Source: Methylococcales symbiont of Iophon sp. n. MRB-2018 (GTDB taxonomy: Bacteria; Pseudomonadota; Gammaproteobacteria; Methylococcales; Methylomonadaceae). From it: DNA of 64,000 nt. The stretch's first letter is position 1. Each line of letters opens with the position of its first letter. Of this stretch, positions 50,573 to 59,477 are shown in pieces. The notes below the pieces were generated by a model. It saw only the letters and a list, made by a program, of their open reading frames with translations, ran no database searches and was not told where the DNA came from. The translations under genes and the position numbers were made by a program. Location: contig QPIL01000119.1 in NCBI GenBank assembly GCA_003666325.1, forward strand, positions 1-64,000. Direction: 5' to 3'.

Positions 50573-52525
50573 TCAATCATTTCTTTTTTTCTTGACTCTA
50601 TTATTAATAATATCTTCAACTACAGATGGGTCTGCTAATGTCGATGTATCTCCAAGATTATCAATTTCATTTGCAGCCACCTTTCTCAATATGCGACGCA
50701 TAATTTTACCAGAACGGGTTTTAGGTAGCCCAGATGCCCATTGAATAACATCTGGGCTGGCAATAGCGCCGATTTTTGTGCGGACTAATTGTACTAACTC
50801 TTTTGTTAACGCATCGCTAGAACTTACCCCACTATTTAAAGTAACATAAGCATAAATCCCCTGACCTTTAATATCATGGGGATAACCGACTACGGCAGCT
50901 TCTGCAACATGTTTATGCAGTACCAGTGCGCTTTCTACTTCAGCGGTTCCCATTCTATGCCCTGAAACATTAATGACATCATCAACACGCCCCGTTATCC
51001 AGTAATAGCCATCTTTATCACGTTTTACCCCGTCTCCAGCAAAGTAATAGCCTGGGTAGCTGGCAAAGTAGGTATCAACATATCTTTGATGATCACCATA
51101 AAGCGTTCGGGCTTGTGATGGCCAAGGGTAATCAAAAACCAAGATGCCTTCACACTCGCCCTCTAAAACAAGCCCTTCGTTATCAACAATTTTAGGATTG
51201 ATACCAAAGAAGGGCAGTGTGGCAGAACCGGGTTTTAAAGCGGTTGCACCGGGTAAAGGGGTAATTAAAATAGCACCTGTTTCTGTTTGCCACCAGGTAT
51301 CAACAATAGGACATTGAGCATTGCCAACAACATGGTAAAACCATTCCCAGGCTTCTGGGTTAATTGGCTCGCCAACACTGCCTAAAATACGCAGACTACT
51401 CCGTTTGGTGCGCGTTACATATTCATCACCTTGTGCCATCAATGCTCTGATAGCAGTGGGTGCAGTATAAAAAATATTAACCTGATGTTTATCGATAACT
51501 TGCCAAAAACGATCCGCTTCAGGATAAGTAGGAACACCTTCAAACATTAATGTAGTGGCTCTATTACATAAAGGTCCATAGATGATATAGGAGTGACCTG
51601 TCACCCAGCCAATATCAGCGGTACACCAGTAAATATCCCCTTGCTGATAATCAAAGACGTATTTATGAGTCATTGCTGCCATCAATAAATAGCCGCCCGT
51701 GGTATGTACAACGCCTTTGGGTTTACCCGTTGACCCTGAGGTATAAAGAATAAACAAAGGATCTTCAGCATCCATTTCTTCAGCAGGGCATTGATCAGAG
51801 GCTTTTTCCATTGCTTGGTGATAGCAAACGTCTGTTTTATCATTCCAGGCGACGGGATTACCCGTATTTTCAATAACGATTACTTTTTTTAGATTAGGGC
51901 AACCTTGTGCAGCTTTGTCGGCATTTTCTTTAATAGCAATGGTTTTACCGCCACGATAACCTTCGTCTGAACAAATCAAATATTGGCAATCTGAGTCAAG
52001 GATACGGTCTTTCAGTGCTTCTGCTGAAAAGCCACCAAAGACAATAGAATGAACAGCACCAATACGAGTACAAGCCAGAATAACAGTGGCTGCTTCAGCA
52101 ATCATCGGTAAATAAACACAGATGCGGTCGCCTTTTTTGACACCTTGAGACTTTAAGACGTTAGCAAATTTACAAACTTGCTGATGTAGTTCTTTATAAC
52201 TCATTTTTTTATCTTTACTGGGATCATCGCCTTCCCAGATAATGGCAGTTTGCTCACCATGAAATTGTAAGTGTCGATCTAGGCAATTGACACTTACATT
52301 AAGTTTACCGCCTTTAAACCAGCTTATTTCGCCCTTGCGATAGTCAAATGTTACGGTCTTATCCCAAGGCTTGTTCCAGTGCAGAAATAATTTAGCTTGT
52401 TCTGACCAAAATGTTTCTGGATCATTAATAGATTGCTGGTAAAGCAGTTGATAAGTTTTAGCAGTAAAATGAGCCGACTGGGCTACATTAGCTTTTACAG
52501 GGTATATTTTTTCTTGTTCTGACAT
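50573..52525 (-). CDS. acs: Acetyl-CoA synthetase
   Basis: Makes acetyl-CoA from acetate, ATP and CoA through acetyl-AMP. The 650-residue protein (E. coli 652) carries the AMP-binding P-loop [51 protein letters not shown] and the C-terminal [15 protein letters not shown] with the acetylatable Lys. It follows gluQ by 30 bp on the minus strand. Confidence 0.98.
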   Translation of the reverse strand: MSEQEKIYPVKANVAQSAHFTAKTYQLLYQQSINDPETFWSEQAKLFLHWNKPWDKTVTFDYRKGEISWFKGGKLNVSVNCLDRHLQFHGEQTAIIWEGDDPSKDKKMSYKELHQQVCKFANVLKSQGVKKGDRICVYLPMIAEAATVILACTRIGAVHSIVFGGFSAEALKDRILDSDCQYLICSDEGYRGGKTIAIKENADKAAQGCPNLKKVIVIENTGNPVAWNDKTDVCYHQAMEKASDQCPAEEMDAEDPLFILYTSGSTGKPKGVVHTTGGYLLMAAMTHKYVFDYQQGDIYWCTADIGWVTGHSYIIYGPLCNRATTLMFEGVPTYPEADRFWQVIDKHQVNIFYTAPTAIRALMAQGDEYVTRTKRSSLRILGSVGEPINPEAWEWFYHVVGNAQCPIVDTWWQTETGAILITPLPGATALKPGSATLPFFGINPKIVDNEGLVLEGECEGILVFDYPWPSQARTLYGDHQRYVDTYFASYPGYYFAGDGVKRDKDGYYWITGRVDDVINVSGHRMGTAEVESALVLHKHVAEAAVVGYPHDIKGQGIYAYVTLNSGVSSSDALTKELVQLVRTKIGAIASPDVIQWASGLPKTRSGKIMRRILRKVAANEIDNLGDTSTLADPSVVEDIINNRVKKKRND

Positions 52526-52555
52526 AGTTAAATCCCATCAATTTTTGATACTACT

Positions 52556-53431
52556 TTAGTAAATTTTTCGATTAATTGCAGATAATTTTTTTAATGGATC
52601 GGGGTGCCAGTTTTTGATACCCCATTGAATCATATTTTCTACAGAAGTTGTTTTAAGACTAGCAGGCGGGTTTTGTTTTAATAATGTGAGTAATAAATAC
52701 AATGTTTGTTCAGGATTATCTAAAGATACCGCCTGAGCAAATGTTTGTTTGCTAAGTTTAATGCCCTGTTGATCAATTAATACGGGGATATGGCAATAAG
52801 TGGGGGAAGGGTAGTCCAGTAATTTCTGTAAAAAAAGTTGTTTAGGTGTTGACTCCAGAAGATCAAAACCACGTACAACATGGCTAATATTTTGCCTAAA
52901 ATCATCAACAACCACAGCGAGTTGATAAGCAATGATATTATCTTTTCGTTTGATAATAAAGTCGCCATGTTGTGCGCTTAATAAATGTTGATGTTGACCT
53001 TGAATTTCATCTACAAAACATAACTTGATAGCTGATGTTTTAATGCGTAGTGAATGAGCGACATCTGCGTCAATTTGTTTTTTTAAACAATAGCCTGGAT
53101 AAACAGACTGTTTAGCTAAGCTTTTTCGTGAACAACTGCAAGGGTATGCTAGATTTTGTTCTAAAAACTGGTTTATAACTGTGTGATAGCTTGTTAAATG
53201 CTGGTTTTGATAAAAGATAGGGGCATCCCAGTACAAGCCATAGACTTGTAGGGTATCTATGATACTTTGAGTCGCACCAGCAACATTACGAAAAGTATCT
53301 AAGTCATCAATACGGAGTAGCCATTTTCCCTGCTGTGCTTTGGCATGAAGAAAACTAGCAAGAGCTGCATATAGTGACCCCAGATGCAACGATCCGGTAG
53401 GTGATGGAGCAAACCGACCGATATAACTCAT
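52556..53431 (-). CDS. gluQ: Glutamyl-Q tRNA(Asp) synthetase GluQ
   Basis: A truncated GluRS paralogue that attaches glutamate to queuosine of tRNA(Asp). The 291-residue protein has the HIGH-like motif FAPSPTGSLHLGSLYAALAS at about 7-26, the zinc motif CSCSRKSL with YPGYC, and the KMSKS-like KLSKQTFA. The anticodon-binding domain is absent, as in all GluQRS proteins. It follows dksA by 18 bp, the order found in E. coli. Confidence 0.95.
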   Translation of the reverse strand: MSYIGRFAPSPTGSLHLGSLYAALASFLHAKAQQGKWLLRIDDLDTFRNVAGATQSIIDTLQVYGLYWDAPIFYQNQHLTSYHTVINQFLEQNLAYPCSCSRKSLAKQSVYPGYCLKKQIDADVAHSLRIKTSAIKLCFVDEIQGQHQHLLSAQHGDFIIKRKDNIIAYQLAVVVDDFRQNISHVVRGFDLLESTPKQLFLQKLLDYPSPTYCHIPVLIDQQGIKLSKQTFAQAVSLDNPEQTLYLLLTLLKQNPPASLKTTSVENMIQWGIKNWHPDPLKKLSAINRKIY

Positions 53432-53449
53432 TGCTTGAGTGGGCAGAAT

Positions 53450-53881
53450 TTAGCCCATTTGTTTTTCTCTGATTTCATCCAGTGTTTTGCAATCTATACA
53501 TAAAATGGCAGTAGGTCTTGCTTCTAATCGACGGATACCAATGTCAATACCACAAGAGTCACAAAAGCCATAATCACCTGATTCAATGTTTTGTAGCGAC
53601 TCATCAATTTTTTTAATGAGTTTTCGTTCTCTATCTCGGGTGCGGAGTTCTATACTAAATTCAGATTCCTGTGTAGCTCTATCATTAGGGTCTGGAAAAT
53701 TAGCAGCATCATCTTGCATGTGGTGAACAGTACGATCTACTTCTACCATGAGTTCCGATTTCCAGTCCTGAAGAATATTATCAAAATGTTTTAGTTGGGG
53801 CCTTCCCATATATTTTTCGCCCTTTTTTTCCTTATATGGTGTAAAACTGAAAATAGTGTTGTCAGTTTGAGACTCAGCCAT
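53450..53881 (-). CDS. dksA: RNA polymerase-binding transcription factor DksA
   Basis: Binds the RNA polymerase secondary channel and works with ppGpp. The 143-residue protein has the coiled-coil region [20 protein letters not shown] with the tip [21 protein letters not shown], and a four-Cys zinc finger ([10 protein letters not shown], then CIDCK). It is first in the minus-strand run dksA-gluQ-acs. Confidence 0.96.
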   Translation of the reverse strand: MAESQTDNTIFSFTPYKEKKGEKYMGRPQLKHFDNILQDWKSELMVEVDRTVHHMQDDAANFPDPNDRATQESEFSIELRTRDRERKLIKKIDESLQNIESGDYGFCDSCGIDIGIRRLEARPTAILCIDCKTLDEIREKQMG

Positions 53882-54003
53882 CCTTTTTTTCCTAACAAAA
53901 TTTTGAAGTGCGCATTTTTATCAGAATAGAACAAGGATAGCAAGAAGTTTGTTATTATTTTGCTGATAAAAACGAATCAGGAGTATATTGTGATATGTCA
54001 TTA

Positions 54004-54155
54004 TGAGACCTCAGCATAACTCTGGACGAGATAAAAAAAGTGATAGAATCTTTCAGGTTTTAGTCAAAATACGAGTGTAATAGTGCGTTATTTTGGCTGA
54101 AAGATGGAAAACTTCTAGCCTTTTTTATCCGTTCATGAGTTATGCTGAGGTCTCA
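54004..54155. mobile_element. MITE-like hairpin element, copy 2 (complete)
   Basis: Terminal repeats TGAGACCTCAGCATAACTC (54004-54022) and GAGTTATGCTGAGGTCTCA (54137-54155) are perfect over 19 bp and continue imperfectly to about 35 bp (GGACGAGATAAAAAAAG against CTTTTTTATCCGTTC). An inner pair (TTTCAG, CAAAATA / TATTTTGGCTGAAA) makes the whole element fold as a hairpin. No ORF. It lies in the dksA-DUF3581 gap. No clear target duplication was identified. Confidence 0.85.
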
Positions 54156-54229
54156 ATTTAACAGATGGTATTAAGGCCTAGACCATAAGAATGTGATAAT
54201 TCTATTTTACGATATTAATAATAAAAAAC

Positions 54230-54946
54230 ATGCTAAAAGAATATTATTCAGGAGCTGATGATTGTACAGTTATAACTGCCGAACAAGGGAGCTTGTTTGC
54301 AAAGGAAGTCGCAGGTGATTTTAATCCGCTACATGATGTTGATGCCAAGCGATTTTGTGTCCCGGGCGATTTGCTGTTTGCTATTGTTTTGGAAAAATAT
54401 GGTTTAAGTGAAACCATGAATTTTAAATTTACAGGCATGTTAGGGCACAATATCACATTGGATTTTCCTGTCACTGAAGACGATCATTTTAATATCAATG
54501 GCAGTAATAATAAAACCATTATGAAAGTTGCAAGGGATGGGGATAAAACTACAGATGATGCAGTGATAGATGCTTTGATAAGAGATTATGTCGAGTTTTC
54601 TGGACATAACTTTCCTTACGTTTTGGTGCCTTTAATGAAACAGCAAAATGGTATGATTAATCTGACCAGACCTTTAGTCATGTACGACAGTATGTGTTTG
54701 CAATTTAACCATTTACATTTTACCCATCCAAAAATAGAAATGCTGGAACCCAAATTAAGTATTGATGGAAAACGCGGCAATGCGTATTTACATTTTCAGA
54801 TAAAATCAGATGATAAAGTGGTAGGAAAAGGCTATAAAAAAATTGTTATCAGCGGTATGCGTGAGTATGAAGAAGGCCCTATGCAAGACTTTGTAGATAA
54901 TTATCTAGCAAGAAAAGAAGCTTATTTGGAAACGGTAGGGATGTAA
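54230..54946 (+). CDS. DUF3581 family protein
   Basis: The 238-residue product matches DUF3581: FAKEVAGDFNPLHDVDAKRF then CVPGDLLFAIVLEKYGLSE, which resembles a MaoC-type hot-dog dehydratase motif (GDFNPLH). Later blocks are FSGHNFPYVLVPLMKQQNGM and the KGYKKIVISGMREYEEGPM tail. Probable cytoplasmic hot-dog protein; the substrate is unknown. Confidence 0.85.
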   Translation: MLKEYYSGADDCTVITAEQGSLFAKEVAGDFNPLHDVDAKRFCVPGDLLFAIVLEKYGLSETMNFKFTGMLGHNITLDFPVTEDDHFNINGSNNKTIMKVARDGDKTTDDAVIDALIRDYVEFSGHNFPYVLVPLMKQQNGMINLTRPLVMYDSMCLQFNHLHFTHPKIEMLEPKLSIDGKRGNAYLHFQIKSDDKVVGKGYKKIVISGMREYEEGPMQDFVDNYLARKEAYLETVGM

Positions 54947-55015
54947 TTTTTCAATAAACTCCTGTATATAAAATTAGTCCATTCCTAAGTACTTAACCCA
55001 TTTAACTGTCTACTT

Positions 55016-55537
55016 ATGTTTATTTATTCCCTGCCCATTTTGTTTAGCCACATACAGATTGGATCGCCGATAGAATTATTATCTATAGTTTTAGTTTTAA
55101 CAACAGTGTTGTGTATAGTGACGGTTTTTGACCCCTCTTATGCAGGAGAAGGAGAGCCACTATTTAGTCTGAGTTTATACCGTTATTTACTCTATGCTTG
55201 GATAGGCCATTTAAAACTCTGGGTGGTTTTTTGGCCGTTTTTTATACTGCTGAATATCAGTTTATTTATCACAGACTGGTTGGCGATAAATGGAAAATTT
55301 ACCGTATCCAGTTGGGATGAAGTTCACTTTGTTTTAGCCACACCCATTGTTTTCTGGACAATTACTGTCTGGCGGAACTCAATCAATACCAGCTTACCTT
55401 TGACAGGAGCGCTGGCTCGTTTAATGGTTTTACTGGTTTATTTTGAATTTGCTTTAAAGTTATTAATCAGAAAAGATTATCCGCGAATATTCTTTGCCTG
55501 CCAGGATATTTTATTAGATTACGCAGCTTGTTTTTAG
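55016..55537 (+). CDS. Integral membrane protein of unknown function
   Basis: 173 residues with hydrophobic segments at about 1-14, 20-38, 64-86, 100-120 and 133-150. A conserved-looking hydrophilic loop FDPSYAGEGEPLFSLSLYRY lies between the second and third. Start ATG at 55016 with no strong SD. No family recognised. It follows the DUF3581 gene by 69 bp, so the two may be co-transcribed. A MITE-like end begins four bases after the stop. Confidence 0.7.
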   Translation: MFIYSLPILFSHIQIGSPIELLSIVLVLTTVLCIVTVFDPSYAGEGEPLFSLSLYRYLLYAWIGHLKLWVVFWPFFILLNISLFITDWLAINGKFTVSSWDEVHFVLATPIVFWTITVWRNSINTSLPLTGALARLMVLLVYFEFALKLLIRKDYPRIFFACQDILLDYAACF

Positions 55538-55540
55538 TAA

Positions 55541-55561
55541 AGGCTTATGCTGAAGTCTCAA
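55541..55561 (+). mobile_element. Solo MITE-like end
   Basis: GGCTTATGCTGAAGTCTCAA matches the terminal repeat of 54137-54155 with two to three differences, directly downstream of a stop codon as at truD and tilS. The rest of 55562-55740 holds no recognised feature. Confidence 0.55.
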
Positions 55562-55740
55562 TAAAACCAGTAGTCATTCCCATGCTATAGATTTACCTGC
55601 GGTAACTGGATTAGATGGTAAAGCAGTAAGCTAGTCAAACAAAAACCTTAAAGTAAGATAGCTATACCAATACACAGCGTTATTCAAAGTGTTAGCTATC
55701 GTTCAAACCAGCCCATATTATGCTACTTCTCTGCCATTTG

Positions 55741-56235
55741 TTAATCCTTGGTTGTCGGGTCAAAGCGTTTTCCAATGAGATTTAATTCAGCACTCAGTTG
55801 CTCAGTGGATAAAATTTCTAAGGGTAATGCCAGCATGGCTTCAATACGTTGTTTTAAGATTGCAAAAGTCTGCTCAAAAGCGCTGATAATTTCTGCTTCT
55901 GTGCCCTGAGTATGGCCGGGGTCAGATACGCCCCAATGTGCCTTGATTGCATTAGATAGATAAATAGGGCATGGCTCTGCTGCTGCGTTATCACATACAG
56001 TGATGACAATATCCATAACTTGATCTTCATAGTCTTCCCATGACTGACTTTGATAATCGCCAGCAGGAAAATGATGACGCTTTAATGTCGCCAAAGCAGC
56101 TGTATTGATTTTGCCGACGGGATGGCTACCCGCAGAAAAGGCTTGAATTCGATCTTGGGCCAAATGATTAAATAAAGCTTCTGCCATAACACTACGGCAG
56201 GAGTTACCGGTACAAATAACAAAAACATTTAACAT
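55741..56235 (-). CDS. arsC: Arsenate reductase (low-molecular-weight phosphatase type)
   Basis: A 164-residue LMW-PTP-fold protein with the P-loop CTGNSCRSVMAEALFNHLA at about 8-26 (CX5R-S), SAGSHPVG, ITVCDNAAAEPCPIY with extra Cys residues and the catalytic Asp in HWGVSDPGH. The three Cys pattern (8, about 79 and 86) fits thioredoxin-coupled ArsC, which reduces arsenate to arsenite. The usual neighbours arsR and an arsenite exporter are not here, so a general phosphatase role is not excluded. Confidence 0.87.
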   Translation of the reverse strand: MLNVFVICTGNSCRSVMAEALFNHLAQDRIQAFSAGSHPVGKINTAALATLKRHHFPAGDYQSQSWEDYEDQVMDIVITVCDNAAAEPCPIYLSNAIKAHWGVSDPGHTQGTEAEIISAFEQTFAILKQRIEAMLALPLEILSTEQLSAELNLIGKRFDPTTKD

Positions 56236-56253
56236 AATAATTTCTAATATTTA

Positions 56254-56457
56254 GTCAACCTTTAAAAGCACAACAACCATCTGATTTATAACAATAAATT
56301 AAACAAAAACCATAGAAAAAACAAACAGTATTTGGTAAATAACGGCTATTTATGGGTCGTTTTTCTGATAAAACATACTAACAAAATCAACCCCAAACAC
56401 AGAGCAGCAAAACCTCTTTCATTCAGAGTTATTTGTTGAATAGGGTATAAGAACCGC
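56254..56457 (-). repeat. ~200-bp duplicated module, copy 2
   Basis: Second copy of 41656-41856, with about 20 scattered differences. It starts 18 bp upstream of the arsC start codon, so arsC's promoter may lie within or beyond the repeat. Confidence 0.85.
56346..56453 (-). pseudogene. IPTL-CTERM-like sorting tail fragment, copy 2
   Basis: The minus strand reads FLYPIQQITLNERGFAALCL, then GLILLVCFIRKTTHK and a stop. Compared with copy 1 the frame is intact, and the few amino-acid changes keep the pattern: a T-L-N-E-R-G turn, a hydrophobic helix and a basic end. The frame can be read further upstream through repeat sequence, but no passenger domain is visible. Confidence 0.45.
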
Positions 56458-56660
56458 CCCCTACTTCTAAGGTTGTCCCCAGAATATCCGTAGTAGTTCT
56501 GGTGCGTGGAACGCGCCCTACTTCTAAGGTTGTCCTCAGAATATCCGTAGTCTTTAGTCTTTAGATCCGTAGGGTGCGTTTGCCCACCAGGGATGGTGGA
56601 AATGCAGTAAGATTGTCTGGAACAATCTCTGCCCACGCACCAGAACTAATCAAAAATAAA
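56458..56660. repeat. Composite repeat block (GATCCGTAGGGTGCG module)
   Basis: Contains two copies of CTACTTCTAAGGTTGTCC, short TTTAGTC heptamers at 56549-56563, and the full module from GATCCGTAGGGTGCGTTTG at 56564 through GGATGGTGGAAATGCAG and the AGATTGT/ACAATCT hairpin to CACGCACCAGAACTAATC. The same module occurs at 63263, 63571 and, inverted, at 1-51. Confidence 0.8.
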
Positions 56661-56712
56661 GGAGTCTTTAGTCTTTAGTCTTGAGTCTTGAGTCTTGAGT
56701 CTTGAGTCTTGA
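56661..56712. repeat. 7-bp tandem array (TTTAGTC, then TTGAGTC)
   Basis: Two TTTAGTC units, then about five TTGAGTC units, directly after the AATCAAAAATAAAGGAGTC flank. Confidence 0.92.
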
Positions 56713-56770
56713 ACGTTTATTTTGAAGATATAGTGATTAATTTAACGGCTTATAAATTAAAGTTAAATTA

Positions 56771-56955
56771 GAATCTCCCACCTGCGCCGTCTCGCACCTT
56801 CGTCCTTGAACCGGAGGGTTCAAGTGGAGGCTTTATTAGTAAATCAGGCTTCCCATAAAACAGGCATGCACACCCTTACTAAAATAAACTTCCTAGGTAA
56901 AAACAGGTTCAGGAAACACCCGGTACTAATCGAACGCGGCAGGAGATACAACTTG
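56771..56955 (-). ncRNA. ssrS: 6S RNA
   Basis: Read on the minus strand, the ends pair (TATCTCCTGCCGCG near the 5' end with CGGCGCAGGTGGGAGATTC at the 3' end). The 3' half contains the characteristic hairpin CTTGAACCCTCCGGTTCAAG, and the middle is the expected long AT-rich bubble. 6S RNA mimics an open promoter and binds the sigma-70 holoenzyme in stationary phase. Its position just downstream of zapA is the conserved gammaproteobacterial location. End points are approximate. Confidence 0.88.
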
Positions 56956-56969
56956 CATTCTAACGGGGT

Positions 56970-57278
56970 TTAATGATTTTCTAAAGCCTTTTCTATCTTA
57001 TGGCGCAAATTGGCTAATTTGGAGGAGATACTGCTAATAGGTGCGGTAGTTTTATTTCTTTGAGCAAGATGAAGCTCATTGGTTAGGTTTAAAGCAGCCA
57101 TAACGGCAATTCTATCTGTGCCGTTGACTTTACCTGAGGCACGAATTTCACGCATTTGCTGGTCAAGTTTTTGTGCAGAACGTATTAATGTTTCTTCTTC
57201 GTCTACGGCACAGGTTACGCGGTAATCTTTTCCTAGAATATTAATTGATACAGGTTGGGGGTTTGTATTTGTGTTCAT
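56970..57278 (-). CDS. zapA: Cell division protein ZapA
   Basis: Stabilises FtsZ filaments. The 102-residue protein begins with the ZapA strand region VSINILGKDYRVTCAVDEEE, followed by LIRSAQKLDQQMREIRASGK and the TDRIAVMAALNLTNELH helix, with a C-terminal coiled coil. It overlaps the upstream TIGR02449 gene by four bases and precedes 6S RNA. Confidence 0.95.
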   Translation of the reverse strand: MNTNTNPQPVSINILGKDYRVTCAVDEEETLIRSAQKLDQQMREIRASGKVNGTDRIAVMAALNLTNELHLAQRNKTTAPISSISSKLANLRHKIEKALENH

Positions 57279-57502
57279 ACACCGTGTTCCATAGATTTTA
57301 AGCGGGTAATCATTGCTTCCACTCGTATTCTTGCTAGTGTAGTTTTTTCTAAAAGTTTAGCTTTTTCTCTAACTAATTCACCCTGTTTGACTTTTAAGCT
57401 AGAATTTTCTTTTTCGATGGATCCATATTTTTCGATCAATAGATCGAGTTTTTCTTCAAGGTCTTTTAATTCTAATGAAGAACCATTTTCTAAATCGGAC
57501 AT
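57275..57502 (-). CDS. TIGR02449 family coiled-coil protein
   Basis: A 75-residue protein that is almost entirely one coiled coil (LKDLEEKLDLLIEKYGSIEK, then LKVKQGELVREKAKLLEKTT), ending RIRVEAMITRLKSME, the signature of TIGR02449, a ZapB-like family always found beside zapA. A role in division is inferred from the conserved pairing. ATGA overlap with zapA. Confidence 0.88.
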   Translation of the reverse strand: MSDLENGSSLELKDLEEKLDLLIEKYGSIEKENSSLKVKQGELVREKAKLLEKTTLARIRVEAMITRLKSMEHGV

Positions 57503-57626
57503 AAGCTATTCTTTAATGGTGATATTTTATTCAAAATATTATACAGATTAAACAGTTTTGTAACATTCCTGTTTGTGTTTAACAATGGTAGCATAAGCAG
57601 ACTTTTTTTTAGCTTTGATATTAATA

Positions 57627-58163
57627 ATGGCTTATTTAACGATTACTAGGATTTTCCAGAAAAATGATTCGGATGTATCTGTAGCAGAAGCGCATGGACT
57701 GGCGACGGGAATGCTTTGCATAAATAATAAAATAGAGGGAGCTATTTGGCTGGCTGAATTATTTGAACAAGATGTAACGCTTATTGATGATGATAAAACC
57801 GTGTTGATTGCACTTTTTGAGCAGACCAAGAAATTATTGAATGCAGAAGAAAATATGTATCGTTATGATCTTTTTCTACCTGCCGATGACGAGTCTTTGC
57901 AATATCAGTTAGAGGCGATAAGATCTTGGTGTGAAGGTTTTTTATTTGGTGTTGGACACAGTCAATCCTCTGTTGAGTGGCCTAGAGAAATCAAAGAAAT
58001 TTTGAATGATATTGTTGAGTTTACAAAACTGGATACAGATGTGGATGATGAAATGGATGAAGAAGAAAAAGAGGAACATGAAACTGCACTAATAGAAATC
58101 CAAGAATATTTAAGAGCGGCTGTTAATATAGTAAAAGATCAATTGAATGAAAGTAATATTTAA
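57627..58163 (+). CDS. ygfB: UPF0149 family protein YgfB
   Basis: The 178-residue product shows VAEAHGLATGMLCINNKIEG at about 18-37 and IRSWCEGFLFGVGHSQ, both diagnostic of the UPF0149/YgfB family, with an acidic C-terminal stretch (DTDVDDEMDEEEKEEHETAL). The role is unclear; in Pseudomonas a relative modulates stress-gene expression. ATG 57627 is chosen over a TTG four codons earlier. It heads ygfB-pepP-ubiH-ubiI, divergent from zapA. Confidence 0.92.
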   Translation: MAYLTITRIFQKNDSDVSVAEAHGLATGMLCINNKIEGAIWLAELFEQDVTLIDDDKTVLIALFEQTKKLLNAEENMYRYDLFLPADDESLQYQLEAIRSWCEGFLFGVGHSQSSVEWPREIKEILNDIVEFTKLDTDVDDEMDEEEKEEHETALIEIQEYLRAAVNIVKDQLNESNI

Positions 58164-58166
58164 GAA

Positions 58167-59477
58167 ATGAATCAAAACGAATTTAAAAAACGTCGTAAAA
58201 CATTAATGCAGCAAATAGGCGAAGGTAGTATTGCATTAATTGCTAGTGCATCCAGTCATATAAGAAACAGAGATGTTGAGTTTCCTTTTAGACAAGATAG
58301 TGATTTTTATTATTTAACAGGGTTTAATGAGGCCGATTCATTGGCTGTGTTTATTCCTGGCAGAGAACAAGGCGAGTATATTTTATTTTGTCAGGAATAT
58401 GATAAAAAAAAAGCATTATGGGAAGGAGCACATGCTGGACTAGAAGGAGCAATAACACATTATCAGGCGGATGATTCCTTTCCTATTGATGATATGGGAG
58501 ATATTTTACTTGGATTGTTAGAAAACAAAAGCAAGGTGTATTACCCCATGGGTAGGGATGGCGAATTAGATCATCAAATTTTAGAATGGATCAATCATTT
58601 AAGAAAGCAATCAAGGAATGGTGTAAATGCACCGGGTGAATTGGTTTCACTGGAGCATATTTTGCATGAAATGCGACTCTTTAAAAGCGCAGCAGAATTA
58701 AAATTAATGCGTAAAGCGGCTAAAGTCTCTTGTCAGGCACATTTTAGAGCGATGCAGACCTGTAAACCAGGAATGTATGAATACCAAGTGGAGTCAGAAA
58801 TTATCTATGAATTTATGCAGCAAGGACTTCGGGCTGTTGCCTATCCATCCATTGTGGCTGGTGGTAAAAATGCTTGTGTACTACATTATGTGGAGAATAA
58901 GGATAAGCTAAAAAAAGATGATTTATTATTGATTGATGCAGGCGTTGAATGTGACCATTATGCCTCAGATATTACCCGTACATTTCCAGTATCAGGTAAG
59001 TTTAATACAGCACAAAAAAAAATATATCAACTCGTGCTGGATGCTCAGTATGCTGCACTAGAACAGATTAAACCAGGCTTGCCCTGGAATAAAGCGCATG
59101 ATGTCTCTGTTGAAGTTATTACCAAAGGATTAGTTGAGTTAGGCTTGTTGAAAGGACGTATTTCTAAACTGATAAAAGATGAAAAGTATAAACAGTTTTA
59201 TATGCATAAAATTGGTCATTGGCTAGGCATGGACGTGCATGATGTTGGTGATTACAAAGTAGAGGATGAATGGCGTTTACTTGAGCCAGGTATGGTATTG
59301 ACTATCGAGCCAGGTTTATATATACCAAAAGATTGCATGGCAGTCGATGCTAAATGGCGGGGTATTGGTATTAGAATTGAAGATGATGTCCTAGTGACAA
59401 AACAAGGGCATGAGGTTTTAACACAGAGCCTTATTAAAGAAATTGATGAAATTGAAAGTTTAATGCAGGTCAATTAA
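58167..59477 (+). CDS. pepP: Xaa-Pro aminopeptidase (aminopeptidase P)
   Basis: Removes N-terminal residues preceding proline. The 436-residue protein (E. coli 440) has an N-terminal creatinase-like domain with FPFRQDSDFYYLTGF and a pita-bread domain with the metal ligands in LLIDAGVECDHYASDITRTF (two Asp), HKIGHWLGMDVHDVG (His), LTIEPGLYIP (Glu) and GIGIRIEDDVLVT (Glu). It starts three bases after ygfB and its stop overlaps the ubiH start by one base. Confidence 0.96.
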   Translation: MNQNEFKKRRKTLMQQIGEGSIALIASASSHIRNRDVEFPFRQDSDFYYLTGFNEADSLAVFIPGREQGEYILFCQEYDKKKALWEGAHAGLEGAITHYQADDSFPIDDMGDILLGLLENKSKVYYPMGRDGELDHQILEWINHLRKQSRNGVNAPGELVSLEHILHEMRLFKSAAELKLMRKAAKVSCQAHFRAMQTCKPGMYEYQVESEIIYEFMQQGLRAVAYPSIVAGGKNACVLHYVENKDKLKKDDLLLIDAGVECDHYASDITRTFPVSGKFNTAQKKIYQLVLDAQYAALEQIKPGLPWNKAHDVSVEVITKGLVELGLLKGRISKLIKDEKYKQFYMHKIGHWLGMDVHDVGDYKVEDEWRLLEPGMVLTIEPGLYIPKDCMAVDAKWRGIGIRIEDDVLVTKQGHEVLTQSLIKEIDEIESLMQVN

